A DNA stretch of 40,507 nt, from contig SLRR01000062.1 in the NCBI GenBank assembly GCA_007130865.1, forward strand, positions 1-40,507, read 5' to 3'. Each line of letters opens with the position of its first letter. Position 1 is the stretch's first letter. A program made the translations under genes and the position numbers. The DNA is from Spirochaeta sp. (lineage in GTDB: Bacteria > Spirochaetota > Spirochaetia > DSM-27196 > Alkalispirochaetaceae). Under the pieces are notes generated by a model. It was given only the letters and a program-made list of their open reading frames with translations. It did no database searches and was not told the DNA's origin. Shown here in pieces: positions 33,254-40,507 of this stretch.

Positions 33254-34042
33254 TTAGCGCGGTGTCTGCAGCCTCCGTACGATCGCCGTTGCCAGGGAAC
33301 GCGGTACGAGGCGGGGAGCAAATGCACCGATCCGGTTGAACATACCGGGAATCACTACCCGTTTCCCCCGGAGAAACCCCCGTACCGCCGCAAGGGCTAC
33401 CGTGTCGGCGTCAAGCCGTCCGAGATTAAGAAGGCGGGACTGCTGTACGGCGGCCCGTTCCTGAAACTCCGTAGGCGTCGGGCCGGGACAGAGTACGCTT
33501 ACGGTAATGCTGCTCCCGCGCGTCTCGTCTGCAAGAGCCTCGCTGAAGGTGAGTACAAATGCTTTTGTCGCGAAATAGGTTGCCATATAGGGTCCCGGCT
33601 GGAACGCGGCGGTGGAAGCCACGTTCAGAACACCGCCCCGGTCTCTCTCGAGAAAACCCGGCAGGAAAAGCCTCGTAAGGTGGAGCAACGCCTCAACGTT
33701 AAGACGTACCATGTTCACCTCGCGATCCGGATCGCTCTCGGAAAAGGGGCCGTACGCGGCAAATCCCGCGTTGTTTACCAGTACAGTAACGGACGGCTCC
33801 AGCAGTCGGGCAAAGTCGAAAACAGTCCGTGGCGCATCGGGCGCGGAGAGATCCGCGGCAAGGATTCGTACGTCGACTCCATACGCATCAACAAGCCCGC
33901 GGGACTCGGACCGGAGCTTATCCTCCCGTCTTGCCACGAGCAGAAGCGGATGACCGCGCCGTGCAAACTCGTGGGCTATCGCGAGTCCGATTCCTGAGGA
34001 CGCGCCTGTAACGAGTACCCGGTCGGTATTCCCGGCTTTCAT
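33254..34042 (-). CDS. short-chain dehydrogenase/reductase (SDR, classical)
   Basis: A Rossmann-fold oxidoreductase of 262 residues. The cofactor motif TGASSGIG is at residues about 12-19, NNAG follows the fourth strand (VLVNNAGFAAYG), the catalytic Ser is in NVASTAAFQPG and the Tyr/Lys pair is in YFATKAF. The C-terminal region (VRGFLRGKRVVIPGM) is like the DltE/YqjQ-type SDRs. The substrate cannot be inferred. ATG 34042 is preferred because GGTGG stands 5 bases before it; two in-frame GTG codons lie just upstream. The gene begins 2 bases after the stop of the aldo/keto reductase, so the two are an operon. Confidence 0.9.
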   Translation of the reverse strand: MKAGNTDRVLVTGASSGIGLAIAHEFARRGHPLLLVARREDKLRSESRGLVDAYGVDVRILAADLSAPDAPRTVFDFARLLEPSVTVLVNNAGFAAYGPFSESDPDREVNMVRLNVEALLHLTRLFLPGFLERDRGGVLNVASTAAFQPGPYMATYFATKAFVLTFSEALADETRGSSITVSVLCPGPTPTEFQERAAVQQSRLLNLGRLDADTVALAAVRGFLRGKRVVIPGMFNRIGAFAPRLVPRSLATAIVRRLQTPR

Positions 34043-34044
34043 GG

Positions 34045-35031
34045 TCACCACCGATGGTGAACGGACGGTTTGATGAACTCCTCGTAGACACGACGGACCG
34101 CGTCGAGCTCTTCCTCAGAGAAAGGCGGTTCCTGGCCGGCCCGGACGTTCCTCTGGACCTGCTCCGGTCGGGATGCGCCGGGAATTATGCAGCTCACCGC
34201 CTCGAACATGAGAATCCACCGCAGAGCTGCCGCGGCCGGATCACGGCGACCCGGCAGCGCCGCTTTGAGCGCCTCCACCGCTTCCAGGCCGAGGTCGTAA
34301 TCCACGCCGGAAAAGGTCTCTCCCCGATCAAAGGCGGCTCCCTCCCGGTTGAACGTCCGGTGATCGTCCGCTTCAAAGGTGGTCGCTTTAGTATACTTGC
34401 CGCTCAGCAGACCGCTCGCGAGAGGCACGCGTACGATAATTCCGATATCGCGCTCCCGGGCGGCCTGGAAAAACCGCTCCGCCGGGCGTTGCCGGAACAT
34501 GTTGAAGATGATCTGCACGGTATGTACGTTGGGATACTCAATCGCCTTCAGCGCTTCTTCCACTTTTTCTACGCTCACGCCGAGGTTCTGTATCTTGCCT
34601 TCCGTCTTCAGGTCATCAAACAACTCGAAGATCTCCGGACGGTAGTAGACCTCCGTGGGAGGGCAGTGCAGCTGGATAAGATCGAGTGTCTCAAGTTTCA
34701 TGTTTCGGAGACTGTCCTCGACGAATCCCCGGAGCGATTCCGGCGTGTAGGACTCGCTCACGTGAGGCGAGAGACGGCGCCCGCACTTGGTGGCGATCTT
34801 GACGTCCTCGGACCGCTGCTTTACGACGCGGGCCACGGCGGCTTCGCTGCGTCCGTCGTCGTAGACGTCCGCCGTATCGATAAACGTGATTCCCTGGTCG
34901 ATCGCTTCATTAATGATTCGATCCGCCACGGCGTCGTCAAAGGACTTGCCCCATCCACCACCAACCTGCCACGTGCCGAGAGAGATCTCCGGAACATTGT
35001 AGCCTGTAGATCCAAGTTTTCGGTAGGTCAT
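34045..35031 (-). CDS. aldo/keto reductase
   Basis: A (beta/alpha)8-barrel NAD(P)H-dependent oxidoreductase of 328 residues. The tetrad positions are visible: Asp52 and Tyr57 in FIDTADVYDDG, Lys82 in ATKCGR and the His in LIQLHCPP. The start MTYRKLGSTGYNVPEISLG is typical of the YghZ/Tas-like families that reduce small aldehydes. AGGAG lies 7 bases before ATG 35031. It is the first gene of a two-gene operon with the SDR and diverges from surE. Confidence 0.93.
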   Translation of the reverse strand: MTYRKLGSTGYNVPEISLGTWQVGGGWGKSFDDAVADRIINEAIDQGITFIDTADVYDDGRSEAAVARVVKQRSEDVKIATKCGRRLSPHVSESYTPESLRGFVEDSLRNMKLETLDLIQLHCPPTEVYYRPEIFELFDDLKTEGKIQNLGVSVEKVEEALKAIEYPNVHTVQIIFNMFRQRPAERFFQAARERDIGIIVRVPLASGLLSGKYTKATTFEADDHRTFNREGAAFDRGETFSGVDYDLGLEAVEALKAALPGRRDPAAAALRWILMFEAVSCIIPGASRPEQVQRNVRAGQEPPFSEEELDAVRRVYEEFIKPSVHHRW

Positions 35032-35135
35032 AATTAACTCTCCTGGTTTCCGTGTTTATCCGGTCATTGCGACGATCCGCCCGTGGGCGACCTTCCGCAA
35101 GAATCGGCGTACAGTTTAGCATGATTCAGCCACCT

Positions 35136-35164
35136 TTGACACGGACCGGTGCCGGTGCTACATT
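35136..35164 (+). promoter_or_regulatory. promoter of surE
   Basis: A perfect -35 TTGACA (35136-35141), 17 bases, TACATT (35159-35164). The surE GTG begins 7 bases after the -10 box, so the start site would coincide with the start codon. No Shine-Dalgarno is present. Confidence 0.6.
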
Positions 35165-35171
35165 CCTGAAC

Positions 35172-35918
35172 GTGAGAGTCCTCTTGACAAACGACGACGG
35201 CATCCTCAGTCCCGGCCTCAAAGCGCTGGAGGACGCCTTCTCCCCGGAACACGAAGTATGGGTGGTCGCCCCCGACGGCGAGAGGAGCGGATACTCCAAC
35301 AGTATTACGATTTCCGAGCCGATCCGCGTGACGCAGGTGGCGGAACGATCTTTCGCGACGAGCGGTACCCCGGCGGACTGCGTGATCCTGGCTACCCTCG
35401 GGGCGATTCCAGTGATGCCGGAGCTTGTCGTGTCGGGTATCAATATCGGCCCGAATCTCGGTTCAGATATCGTCTATTCCGGCACCTGCGCCGGAGCGCG
35501 GCAAAGCGTGTACAAGGGGATCCCCGGAATCGCGGTCTCCCTGAACTCGTTTCACCCGCCGTTCCATTTCCAGCCGGCGGCGGCGTTCCTTGTGCGGCAC
35601 CTGCCGGAACTGCTCGAGTTATGGAATCCGGACCACTTCATCAACGTGAACGCCCCGAACACGCCGGAGTACGCCGGCGTGGAGATAACGACGCCGGCGA
35701 TGCGACGGTACGACGACCGGTTGCTGCCATTTGAACCTCCGCGGGGAGGCACCTATTATTTTGTAGATGGACGTCCGGAAAAAGCGGAGCTGGAGCCAGG
35801 GACGGATTGGCATGCCGTCGAGAACGGGGCGCTCTCGGTGAGCCCGATAATGTTAAATCCCGTAAACCACGAGGTGGAACGGCATTATCGGCTGAGCGCG
35901 TTTATGCAGACCACATGA
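35172..35918 (+). CDS. surE: 5'/3'-nucleotidase SurE
   Basis: SurE is a stationary-phase survival phosphatase that hydrolyses nucleoside 5'- and 3'-monophosphates. The family N terminus is read from GTG 35172: MRVLLTNDDGILSPG with the metal-binding DD pair. Then come VVAPDGERSGYSNSIT, TSGTPADCV and VSGINIGPNLGSDIVYSGT. A more upstream in-frame start exists but adds residues with no family counterpart. At 248 residues it has the normal length. The stop shares ATGA with the TPR gene downstream. In Proteobacteria surE sits near nlpD-rpoS; here it is about 11.5 kb from that pair. Confidence 0.95.
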   Translation: MRVLLTNDDGILSPGLKALEDAFSPEHEVWVVAPDGERSGYSNSITISEPIRVTQVAERSFATSGTPADCVILATLGAIPVMPELVVSGINIGPNLGSDIVYSGTCAGARQSVYKGIPGIAVSLNSFHPPFHFQPAAAFLVRHLPELLELWNPDHFINVNAPNTPEYAGVEITTPAMRRYDDRLLPFEPPRGGTYYFVDGRPEKAELEPGTDWHAVENGALSVSPIMLNPVNHEVERHYRLSAFMQTT

Positions 35919-36583
35919 AAGACGGTATTCGCCTTTACCGGCAGAAGAAGTTTCAGCAGGCGCTGAACGTTTTCCTCGAGGTCCACGTGGAGCAAAGCGA
36001 GGAGTCCACGCTGAGCTACTACCTGGGGCTCTGTTATACCCACCTGGGCAAGTACGACGAAGCGCTACTTTACCTGGAGCAGGTGGTAGCCTCGGAGATC
36101 GGTTTTCTTCAGATCTACCAGTCACGCATGATCATGGGGTACATTTACGCGGTCACCGGCCGGTACAGACTCGCCGAGTTTGAACTGAACCGCCTCCTGG
36201 AGGACGGGTACGAGTCCGCCAAGGTGTATGCCGCTCTGGCCTACGCCGTATACGCGCAGAAAAAGACAGCACCGGCGATCGCAAACCTGGAAAAAGCGTT
36301 GCGCATCGATGCGGACAACGCCAACGCGATGAACTCCCTGGGATTCATCCTCGCGGAAAACAATATCCAGCTCGACACCGCGCTGGAGTACTGTAACCGA
36401 GCGGTAGCGCGGTACCCGGAAAACCCGGCGTACCTTGATTCCCTGGCGTTGGTACAGCGACGCCTGGGAAACCTGCAAAGCGCCAAGGAGCTTTACGAGA
36501 AAGCGGTGCGGCTCTCCAACGGACAGGCGGATATCGTGGAGCATTACAAGGATCTGCTGCGCGCTGCGGGGGTGAGTGTATGA
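35915..36583 (+). CDS. TPR-repeat protein
   Basis: The 222-residue protein consists of about five TPR units. Recognisable ones are IRLYRQKKFQQALNVFLEV, STLSYYLGLCYTHLGKYDEA and AIANLEKALRIDADNANAM. The last two repeats read ALEYCNRAVARYPENPAYLD and ALVQRRLGNLQSAKELYEKA. No signal peptide or membrane segment is visible, so it is probably cytoplasmic. It starts in the surE stop (ATGA) and ends in the next gene's start (ATGA), so translation is coupled both ways. The partner is unknown; TPR domains usually bind other proteins. Confidence 0.85.
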   Translation: MKDGIRLYRQKKFQQALNVFLEVHVEQSEESTLSYYLGLCYTHLGKYDEALLYLEQVVASEIGFLQIYQSRMIMGYIYAVTGRYRLAEFELNRLLEDGYESAKVYAALAYAVYAQKKTAPAIANLEKALRIDADNANAMNSLGFILAENNIQLDTALEYCNRAVARYPENPAYLDSLALVQRRLGNLQSAKELYEKAVRLSNGQADIVEHYKDLLRAAGVSV

Positions 36584-38655
36584 AGCGTATCCTGGTATCG
36601 AGTGCGTTGCTGCTTTTCACTCTGATCACCCTCGGAGCGCAGCCGATAGACATGGACGCTGCTCGCGCCCGGGAGGAGTTTCGCTGGGGAGTGGATGCGT
36701 ATCACGCGGCCCGTTTCAACGACGCCGTGGTGGCGTTCAACCGGGCTCTTGCGCTGACCCCCGAGGATCATCGCATCCGGGAGTGGCTCGGTCGGGCGTA
36801 CTACCGGGGCGGATTTGAGGACGCCGCGATCAACGAGTGGCAGATTATCCTCGACAACGATGCGGGGGGCGCGTATCTCCGGGCACGGCTGGAACTGTTG
36901 CGCTACCGGCGCGGTATTCTGCCGTTCCAGGACGAAGAACCGGTGTTTGCGCGATCGAGTATCATCCGCGGAACCGCGGATGGGCGGGAGGTTGATTTCC
37001 GTCGCCCCACGGGGCTCGCTACGGAACCGAACGGTGACGTATTTCTCGTTTCCCTGGGAACGCAGGAGGTGCTGCGCATCACACCGAACGGGAGAGTTCG
37101 GCGCATTCTCCGCGGCGGTCTGCAAGGGCTTGACCGACCATTTGACGCGTTCTGGTACGAGGGAGAGTTGTATGTCACGGAGTTCGGGGGGAACAGGGTT
37201 GCAGTCCTGAACGATCAGGGTAACCGTGTGCGGCATATCGGCGAGCGGGGGCTCGGGGAGGGACAACTTCTCGCCCCGCAGTATCTGCACGTCGCGGATA
37301 ACCGGGTATACGTAACCGACTGGGGAGGTCGCCGGGTGAGCGTTTTCACCGTGGAAGGTGAGTTCATTCTTTCCTTCGGGCGAGGTGCAGCTGATTTTCC
37401 CGGCTTGCAGCGTCCCACCGGAGTGGCCGTCCAGGGTGACCGCGTGTACGTGGCGGACCACGACCGGGATGGTCCCGCGCTGATCCTGTTTGACACGTCC
37501 GGAAACTTTCTCGACCGAATCGATCTTCCCCTGAACGATGAAGATGTTCCCGAGAACAGCGTGAGCGGAGTCGTGGTGGAAAACATCTCCTGGTACGATG
37601 AGGGACGTCTCTTGATCACCGCCGGCCGCCGGGCGTTTCTCTACGAACCGTCAAACCGCCGGGTAGTGACGATGATCGACGACGCGGAGCGGACCCGGGT
37701 CAGCGCCGCTGCGGTGGACGCGAACGGACGCGTCCTGGTGAGTGACGTCGATACCAGCGAGCTTGGGATATTCGAGCCCGAGGGTACGCTTTACAGCGGA
37801 CTGGACGTGCAGATCGAACGGATTCTGGTGAACCGCTTCCCCGAAGTTGCGGTCCTGGTGGCGGTTCACGATCGTGAGGGTCGTCCCCTGGTAGGGCTCT
37901 CACCGCAGAACTTCGTGCTGTCGGAACAGGGTGTCCCGCAGCAGAACTTCCGGATCGAGTCGTCCGGTCAGTTTGTACGGGAGCTCGACGTGGCGGTGGT
38001 ATTGCAGCCGCGTCCCGGTGAGACGTACCGCGCGGATGTGGTGCAGGCCGTCACCGACCTGGTGACGCTTGTCCCCGAGGGAAACCGGGTCCACCTCTTT
38101 GCGGCTGGGACGGAACCGGCGGAGATCCTGCGTCGTCCCGCCAGTACGGAGAGATTTGCCGAGCGCACGAGGAACGCCCTGGTTGAGCGCGGTGACGATT
38201 ACGCGGCGGGAGACGTTCCCCTGGACCGGGCGATCCGGCTCGCGGCGACGTCGCTGCTTGACAGGGGGCTGCGGCGACACATGATACTTGTGGGGGACGG
38301 TACCGTGGGGGACACCGCGTTCCAGGAGTACGGGATCCAGGAAACCGCGGCGTTTCTCGCCAACAACGATATCCGGCTCCACTACGTACTCCTTCAATCC
38401 CGCACACCCGCCGCGGAGATCCGATATCTCCTGGAGCAGACCCGCGGAGAGATGCGGTATCTCTACGAACCGGAGGGACTGGGACCGCTGGTTCAGGAGT
38501 TTACCCGCTATCCCAGCGGTCGGTACTGGTTGACGTACCGTTCGGAGACTTTCCCCGACTTTGGTCGGAGGTACCTCAACGTATCCGCCGAAGCGAGCCT
38601 TTACGTGAGGAGTGGCAGGGATGAACTCGGGTTCTTTCCGCCGCCGGAACCGTGA
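36580..38655 (+). CDS. exported TPR / NHL-repeat / VWA-like protein
   Basis: The 691-residue product has a signal peptide (residues 1-20, LVSSALLLFTLITLGAQ) and an N-terminal TPR pair (about 28-110). Six-bladed NHL/beta-propeller repeats follow (about 130-415; for example VDFRRPTGLATEPNGDVFLVS and LLAPQYLHVADNRVYVTDWGG). A von Willebrand A-like domain (about 475-650) begins at RELDVAVVLQPRPGE and has HMILVGDGTVGD. The DxSxS metal (MIDAS) motif is not intact, since VVLQPRPGE stands in its place. It is probably a periplasmic or surface protein that binds other proteins rather than an enzyme. ATG 36580 overlaps the TPR gene stop. Family unknown beyond the domains. Confidence 0.8.
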   Translation: MKRILVSSALLLFTLITLGAQPIDMDAARAREEFRWGVDAYHAARFNDAVVAFNRALALTPEDHRIREWLGRAYYRGGFEDAAINEWQIILDNDAGGAYLRARLELLRYRRGILPFQDEEPVFARSSIIRGTADGREVDFRRPTGLATEPNGDVFLVSLGTQEVLRITPNGRVRRILRGGLQGLDRPFDAFWYEGELYVTEFGGNRVAVLNDQGNRVRHIGERGLGEGQLLAPQYLHVADNRVYVTDWGGRRVSVFTVEGEFILSFGRGAADFPGLQRPTGVAVQGDRVYVADHDRDGPALILFDTSGNFLDRIDLPLNDEDVPENSVSGVVVENISWYDEGRLLITAGRRAFLYEPSNRRVVTMIDDAERTRVSAAAVDANGRVLVSDVDTSELGIFEPEGTLYSGLDVQIERILVNRFPEVAVLVAVHDREGRPLVGLSPQNFVLSEQGVPQQNFRIESSGQFVRELDVAVVLQPRPGETYRADVVQAVTDLVTLVPEGNRVHLFAAGTEPAEILRRPASTERFAERTRNALVERGDDYAAGDVPLDRAIRLAATSLLDRGLRRHMILVGDGTVGDTAFQEYGIQETAAFLANNDIRLHYVLLQSRTPAAEIRYLLEQTRGEMRYLYEPEGLGPLVQEFTRYPSGRYWLTYRSETFPDFGRRYLNVSAEASLYVRSGRDELGFFPPPEP

Positions 38656-38688
38656 CGTTTTCTCTGATTTGAAATACCTTATACCGTG

Positions 38689-39009
38689 ATGAGTGATCCG
38701 ATCGTACCTGGAGGCCGGGAAGGGCTGAAGGAAAAGACTCGACCGAAGGCAAAGGAACCGAAGAAGTACCAGGTGGTACTCCACAACGATCACTACACCA
38801 CGATGGAGTTTGTCGTGGAGGTGCTTAAGAGTATATTTCACAAGTCACCGGTGGAATCGCACGCGATCATGATGAATGTGCACAAGCGAGGACGCGGCGT
38901 CGTGGGTCTTTACCCGTACGATATCGCCGCGACCAAAGCGGAACAGACCCACCGGATGGCTCGCCGCCACGGGCACCCGTTAAAGTGCACCGTGGAAGAG
39001 GCGTCGTGA
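38689..39009 (+). CDS. clpS: ATP-dependent Clp protease adaptor ClpS
   Basis: ClpS delivers N-degron substrates to ClpAP. The core is complete: KKYQVVLHNDHYTTMEFVVEVL (begins KYQVVLHNDHYTTME), then the helix segment IMMNVHKRGRGVVGLY and the end motif HPLKCTVEE. At 106 residues from ATG 38689 the length is normal; GTG 38686 is one codon upstream. No Shine-Dalgarno is visible and TATACC directly precedes the start. clpA begins 28 bases later, a pairing conserved in many bacteria and good support for the N-end-rule pathway. Confidence 0.95.
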   Translation: MSDPIVPGGREGLKEKTRPKAKEPKKYQVVLHNDHYTTMEFVVEVLKSIFHKSPVESHAIMMNVHKRGRGVVGLYPYDIAATKAEQTHRMARRHGHPLKCTVEEAS

Positions 39010-39037
39010 CGCGGCTGAATCCGCGGACGGAGTAGGT

Positions 39038-40507
39038 ATGGAGATAGACAGGGAACTGCAGGCGATATTGAGTGCCGCCTACCAGGAAGCAAAACAGCGT
39101 AACCACGAGTATCTCACGCCGGAGCACGTCCTGTACGCTGCTCTTTTCTTTGAGTTTTCCCGGGGGGTGATGGAGTCCTGCGAGATCGACGCGGACGAGG
39201 TCCGCGATGCGCTGGAGGAGTATCTCGTCAAGGAGGTCCCCACCGCAGGTAAGGACCAGGACCCGATGCAGTCGGTGGGATTTCAGAACGTGATCGAACG
39301 GGCGGTGCTGCATACCCGACACGCGGGAAAGGAAATCGTCGATACCGGCGATGTCCTGGTCTCGCTCTTTGACGAAGCGGAGTCACACAGCAGTTTCTAC
39401 CTGCGTCGCGCCGGCCTGGAACGGGTGGATCTGCTGGAGGCGATCAGTCACGGTCCGCTGCTGGACCGCGAGCTCGGGGACGAGCAGGATGATCACCTGG
39501 AGGATGGCCCGTTTGATATGGGGGATCCCGACGACCGGGAGAATCCGTTCGACCAGGAGGAGTTCCCAGACGACGCGGCGGAAGAGGACCAGGACGAGGA
39601 CGATTCGGCACCACGCGAGAAAAAACGTGGCCGGAAGAAGAAGCGTGCTCTGGACCAGTTCACCACCGAGCTCGTAGCGGAGTCTCGTGCGGGTCGCCTG
39701 GAACCGATGATCGGTCGTGAGGACGTCCTGGAGCGGACGATCCAGGTCCTCTGCCGACGGATGAAGAACAACCCGATCCTCATCGGCGAACCCGGTGTCG
39801 GAAAGACCGCGATCGCCCACGGGCTGGCGGAACGGATCGCCGACGGAACGGTGCCGGACATACTGAAGCGATACAAGTTGTACGCCCTGGACATGGGAGC
39901 GATGATCGCCGGCACGCGCTACCGTGGTGACTTTGAAGAACGCATGAAAGCGATCATGAAGGAGCTCGAGAAGGAACCCCGGGTGATCCTCTTTATCGAC
40001 GAGATTCACACCGTGGTCGGTGCCGGTGCGGTGTCCGGCGGTTCCATGGACGCGAGCAACATGCTCAAGCCGGCCCTGGCGTCGGGGAAGATACGGTGTA
40101 TCGGGTCCACTACCTTCGGAGAGTTCAAGCGCTTCTTTGAACGTGATCGTGCGCTGGCGCGGCGTTTTCAGCGGATCGATATCGACGAGCCGACTCACGA
40201 GGAGGCGGTGGCGATTCTCCAGGGTCTGCAGAAGCGATATGAGGATCACCACAACGTGCGGTTTACCGTGGAAGCGATCGAGGCGGCGGTCCGCCTGGCG
40301 GCGCAGTACATCAACGAGCGTTTTCTTCCGGACAAGGCAATCGACGTGATCGACGAGGCCGGAGCGTTCATGCGAATGAAGCACTTCCGGGAGAAACATC
40401 CCCGGGAAGGCGAGGCCGGACCCTCCGACGAAAAAACCGCCGACGACGACTCCACTGAGGAGACAGACACCGGCGCCACTGCCACAGAGACCACTGCCAC
40501 AGAGACC
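39038..40507 (+). CDS. clpA: ATP-dependent Clp protease ATP-binding subunit ClpA (partial, cut by window end)
   Basis: The first 490 codons are present with no stop before the window edge. ClpA unfolds substrates and feeds them to ClpP. The N domain (about 1-145; MEIDRELQAILSAAYQEAK, EYLTPEHVLYAAL) is followed by an unusual acidic then basic linker (about 147-205). The first AAA module (D1) has Walker A GEPGVGKT, Walker B VILFIDEIHTVVGAG and IGSTTFGEFKRFFERD. After D1 there is an insert from about residue 450 rich in Glu, Asp and Thr, ending in two TATET repeats. The start at ATG 39038 follows GGAG. It forms an operon with clpS. Confidence 0.95.
   Translation, partial: MEIDRELQAILSAAYQEAKQRNHEYLTPEHVLYAALFFEFSRGVMESCEIDADEVRDALEEYLVKEVPTAGKDQDPMQSVGFQNVIERAVLHTRHAGKEIVDTGDVLVSLFDEAESHSSFYLRRAGLERVDLLEAISHGPLLDRELGDEQDDHLEDGPFDMGDPDDRENPFDQEEFPDDAAEEDQDEDDSAPREKKRGRKKKRALDQFTTELVAESRAGRLEPMIGREDVLERTIQVLCRRMKNNPILIGEPGVGKTAIAHGLAERIADGTVPDILKRYKLYALDMGAMIAGTRYRGDFEERMKAIMKELEKEPRVILFIDEIHTVVGAGAVSGGSMDASNMLKPALASGKIRCIGSTTFGEFKRFFERDRALARRFQRIDIDEPTHEEAVAILQGLQKRYEDHHNVRFTVEAIEAAVRLAAQYINERFLPDKAIDVIDEAGAFMRMKHFREKHPREGEAGPSDEKTADDDSTEETDTGATATETTATET
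40478..40507 (+). repeat. 15-bp tandem repeat at the window edge in clpA
   Basis: Two identical copies of ACTGCCACAGAGACC (40478-40492 and 40493-40507) encode TATET twice. The array may continue beyond the window. Confidence 0.85.

Noticed and set aside
34042-34051. GTG codons upstream as the SDR start
   Set aside because: GGTGG is positioned for ATG 34042, and the GTG codons overlap the reductase stop without a ribosome site.
34054-35037. 327-codon plus-strand open frame opposite the aldo/keto reductase
   Set aside because: The minus strand carries the catalytic tetrad and a good Shine-Dalgarno; the plus-strand frame has neither.

Overview
The window is ordinary chromosomal DNA, G+C-rich and tightly packed, from a bacterium with a Gram-negative-type envelope. 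Gene content and order fit best with a free-living member of the Spirochaetota (Spirochaeta/Alkalispirochaeta-like). This is inferred from the rplY-pth-tilS-ftsH run, the NHL/VWA and TPR surface proteins, the DUF115 gene and the REC-PAS-kinase proteins, not from any marker gene. It holds 32 protein genes (the last one cut by the window edge) and three tRNA genes. No insertion sequence, prophage, integrase or CRISPR array was seen, and no gap between genes exceeds about 140 bases.

Region 1 (1-8299, + strand) begins with tRNA-Gln and continues as a translation and quality-control run: ribosomal protein L25, peptidyl-tRNA hydrolase, TilS, FtsH, an exported protein of unknown function, and an HtrA-like lipoprotein protease. 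Most neighbours overlap or nearly touch. Region 2 (8300-17322, + strand) is a chemosensory/two-component operon with its own TATAAT promoter: a STAS protein, CheA, CheR, CheB, a REC-PAS-histidine kinase, a single-domain receiver and a second REC-PAS-histidine kinase. It contains no receptor (MCP), no CheW gene and no CheD/CheC, so its input is unknown.

Region 3 (17365-22554) has lepA facing a minus-strand pair: a DUF115 (Maf/MptE-like) gene and a membrane-anchored parvulin of PpiD type. A tRNA-Pro gene diverges from that pair. Region 4 (22684-29212) opens with an nlpD-rpoS-like pair (LysM plus metal-site-less LytM protein, then an RpoS-like sigma factor). PduO-type cobalamin adenosyltransferase follows immediately. 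An MTH1-like Nudix hydrolase then diverges from a two-gene unit (97-residue protein plus TolB/FlgO-like exported protein). A SfsA-DUF123 fusion on the minus strand and tRNA-Gly close the region.

Region 5 (29246-35031, minus strand) carries monomeric isocitrate dehydrogenase, a seven-transmembrane PAS-HisKA_2 kinase, a short-chain dehydrogenase and an aldo/keto reductase. Region 6 (35172-40507, + strand) is surE, a TPR protein, an exported TPR/NHL/VWA protein, clpS and the first 490 codons of clpA.

The points most worth a second look are: the receptor-less chemosensory operon, whose STAS protein lacks the usual phospho-serine; conserved nlpD-rpoS order outside Proteobacteria; a 39-bp divergent region whose two -10 boxes share a palindrome; several genes without a Shine-Dalgarno whose promoter lies almost on the start codon; the SfsA-DUF123 double nuclease-fold fusion; and repeat-rich linkers in CheA and ClpA.
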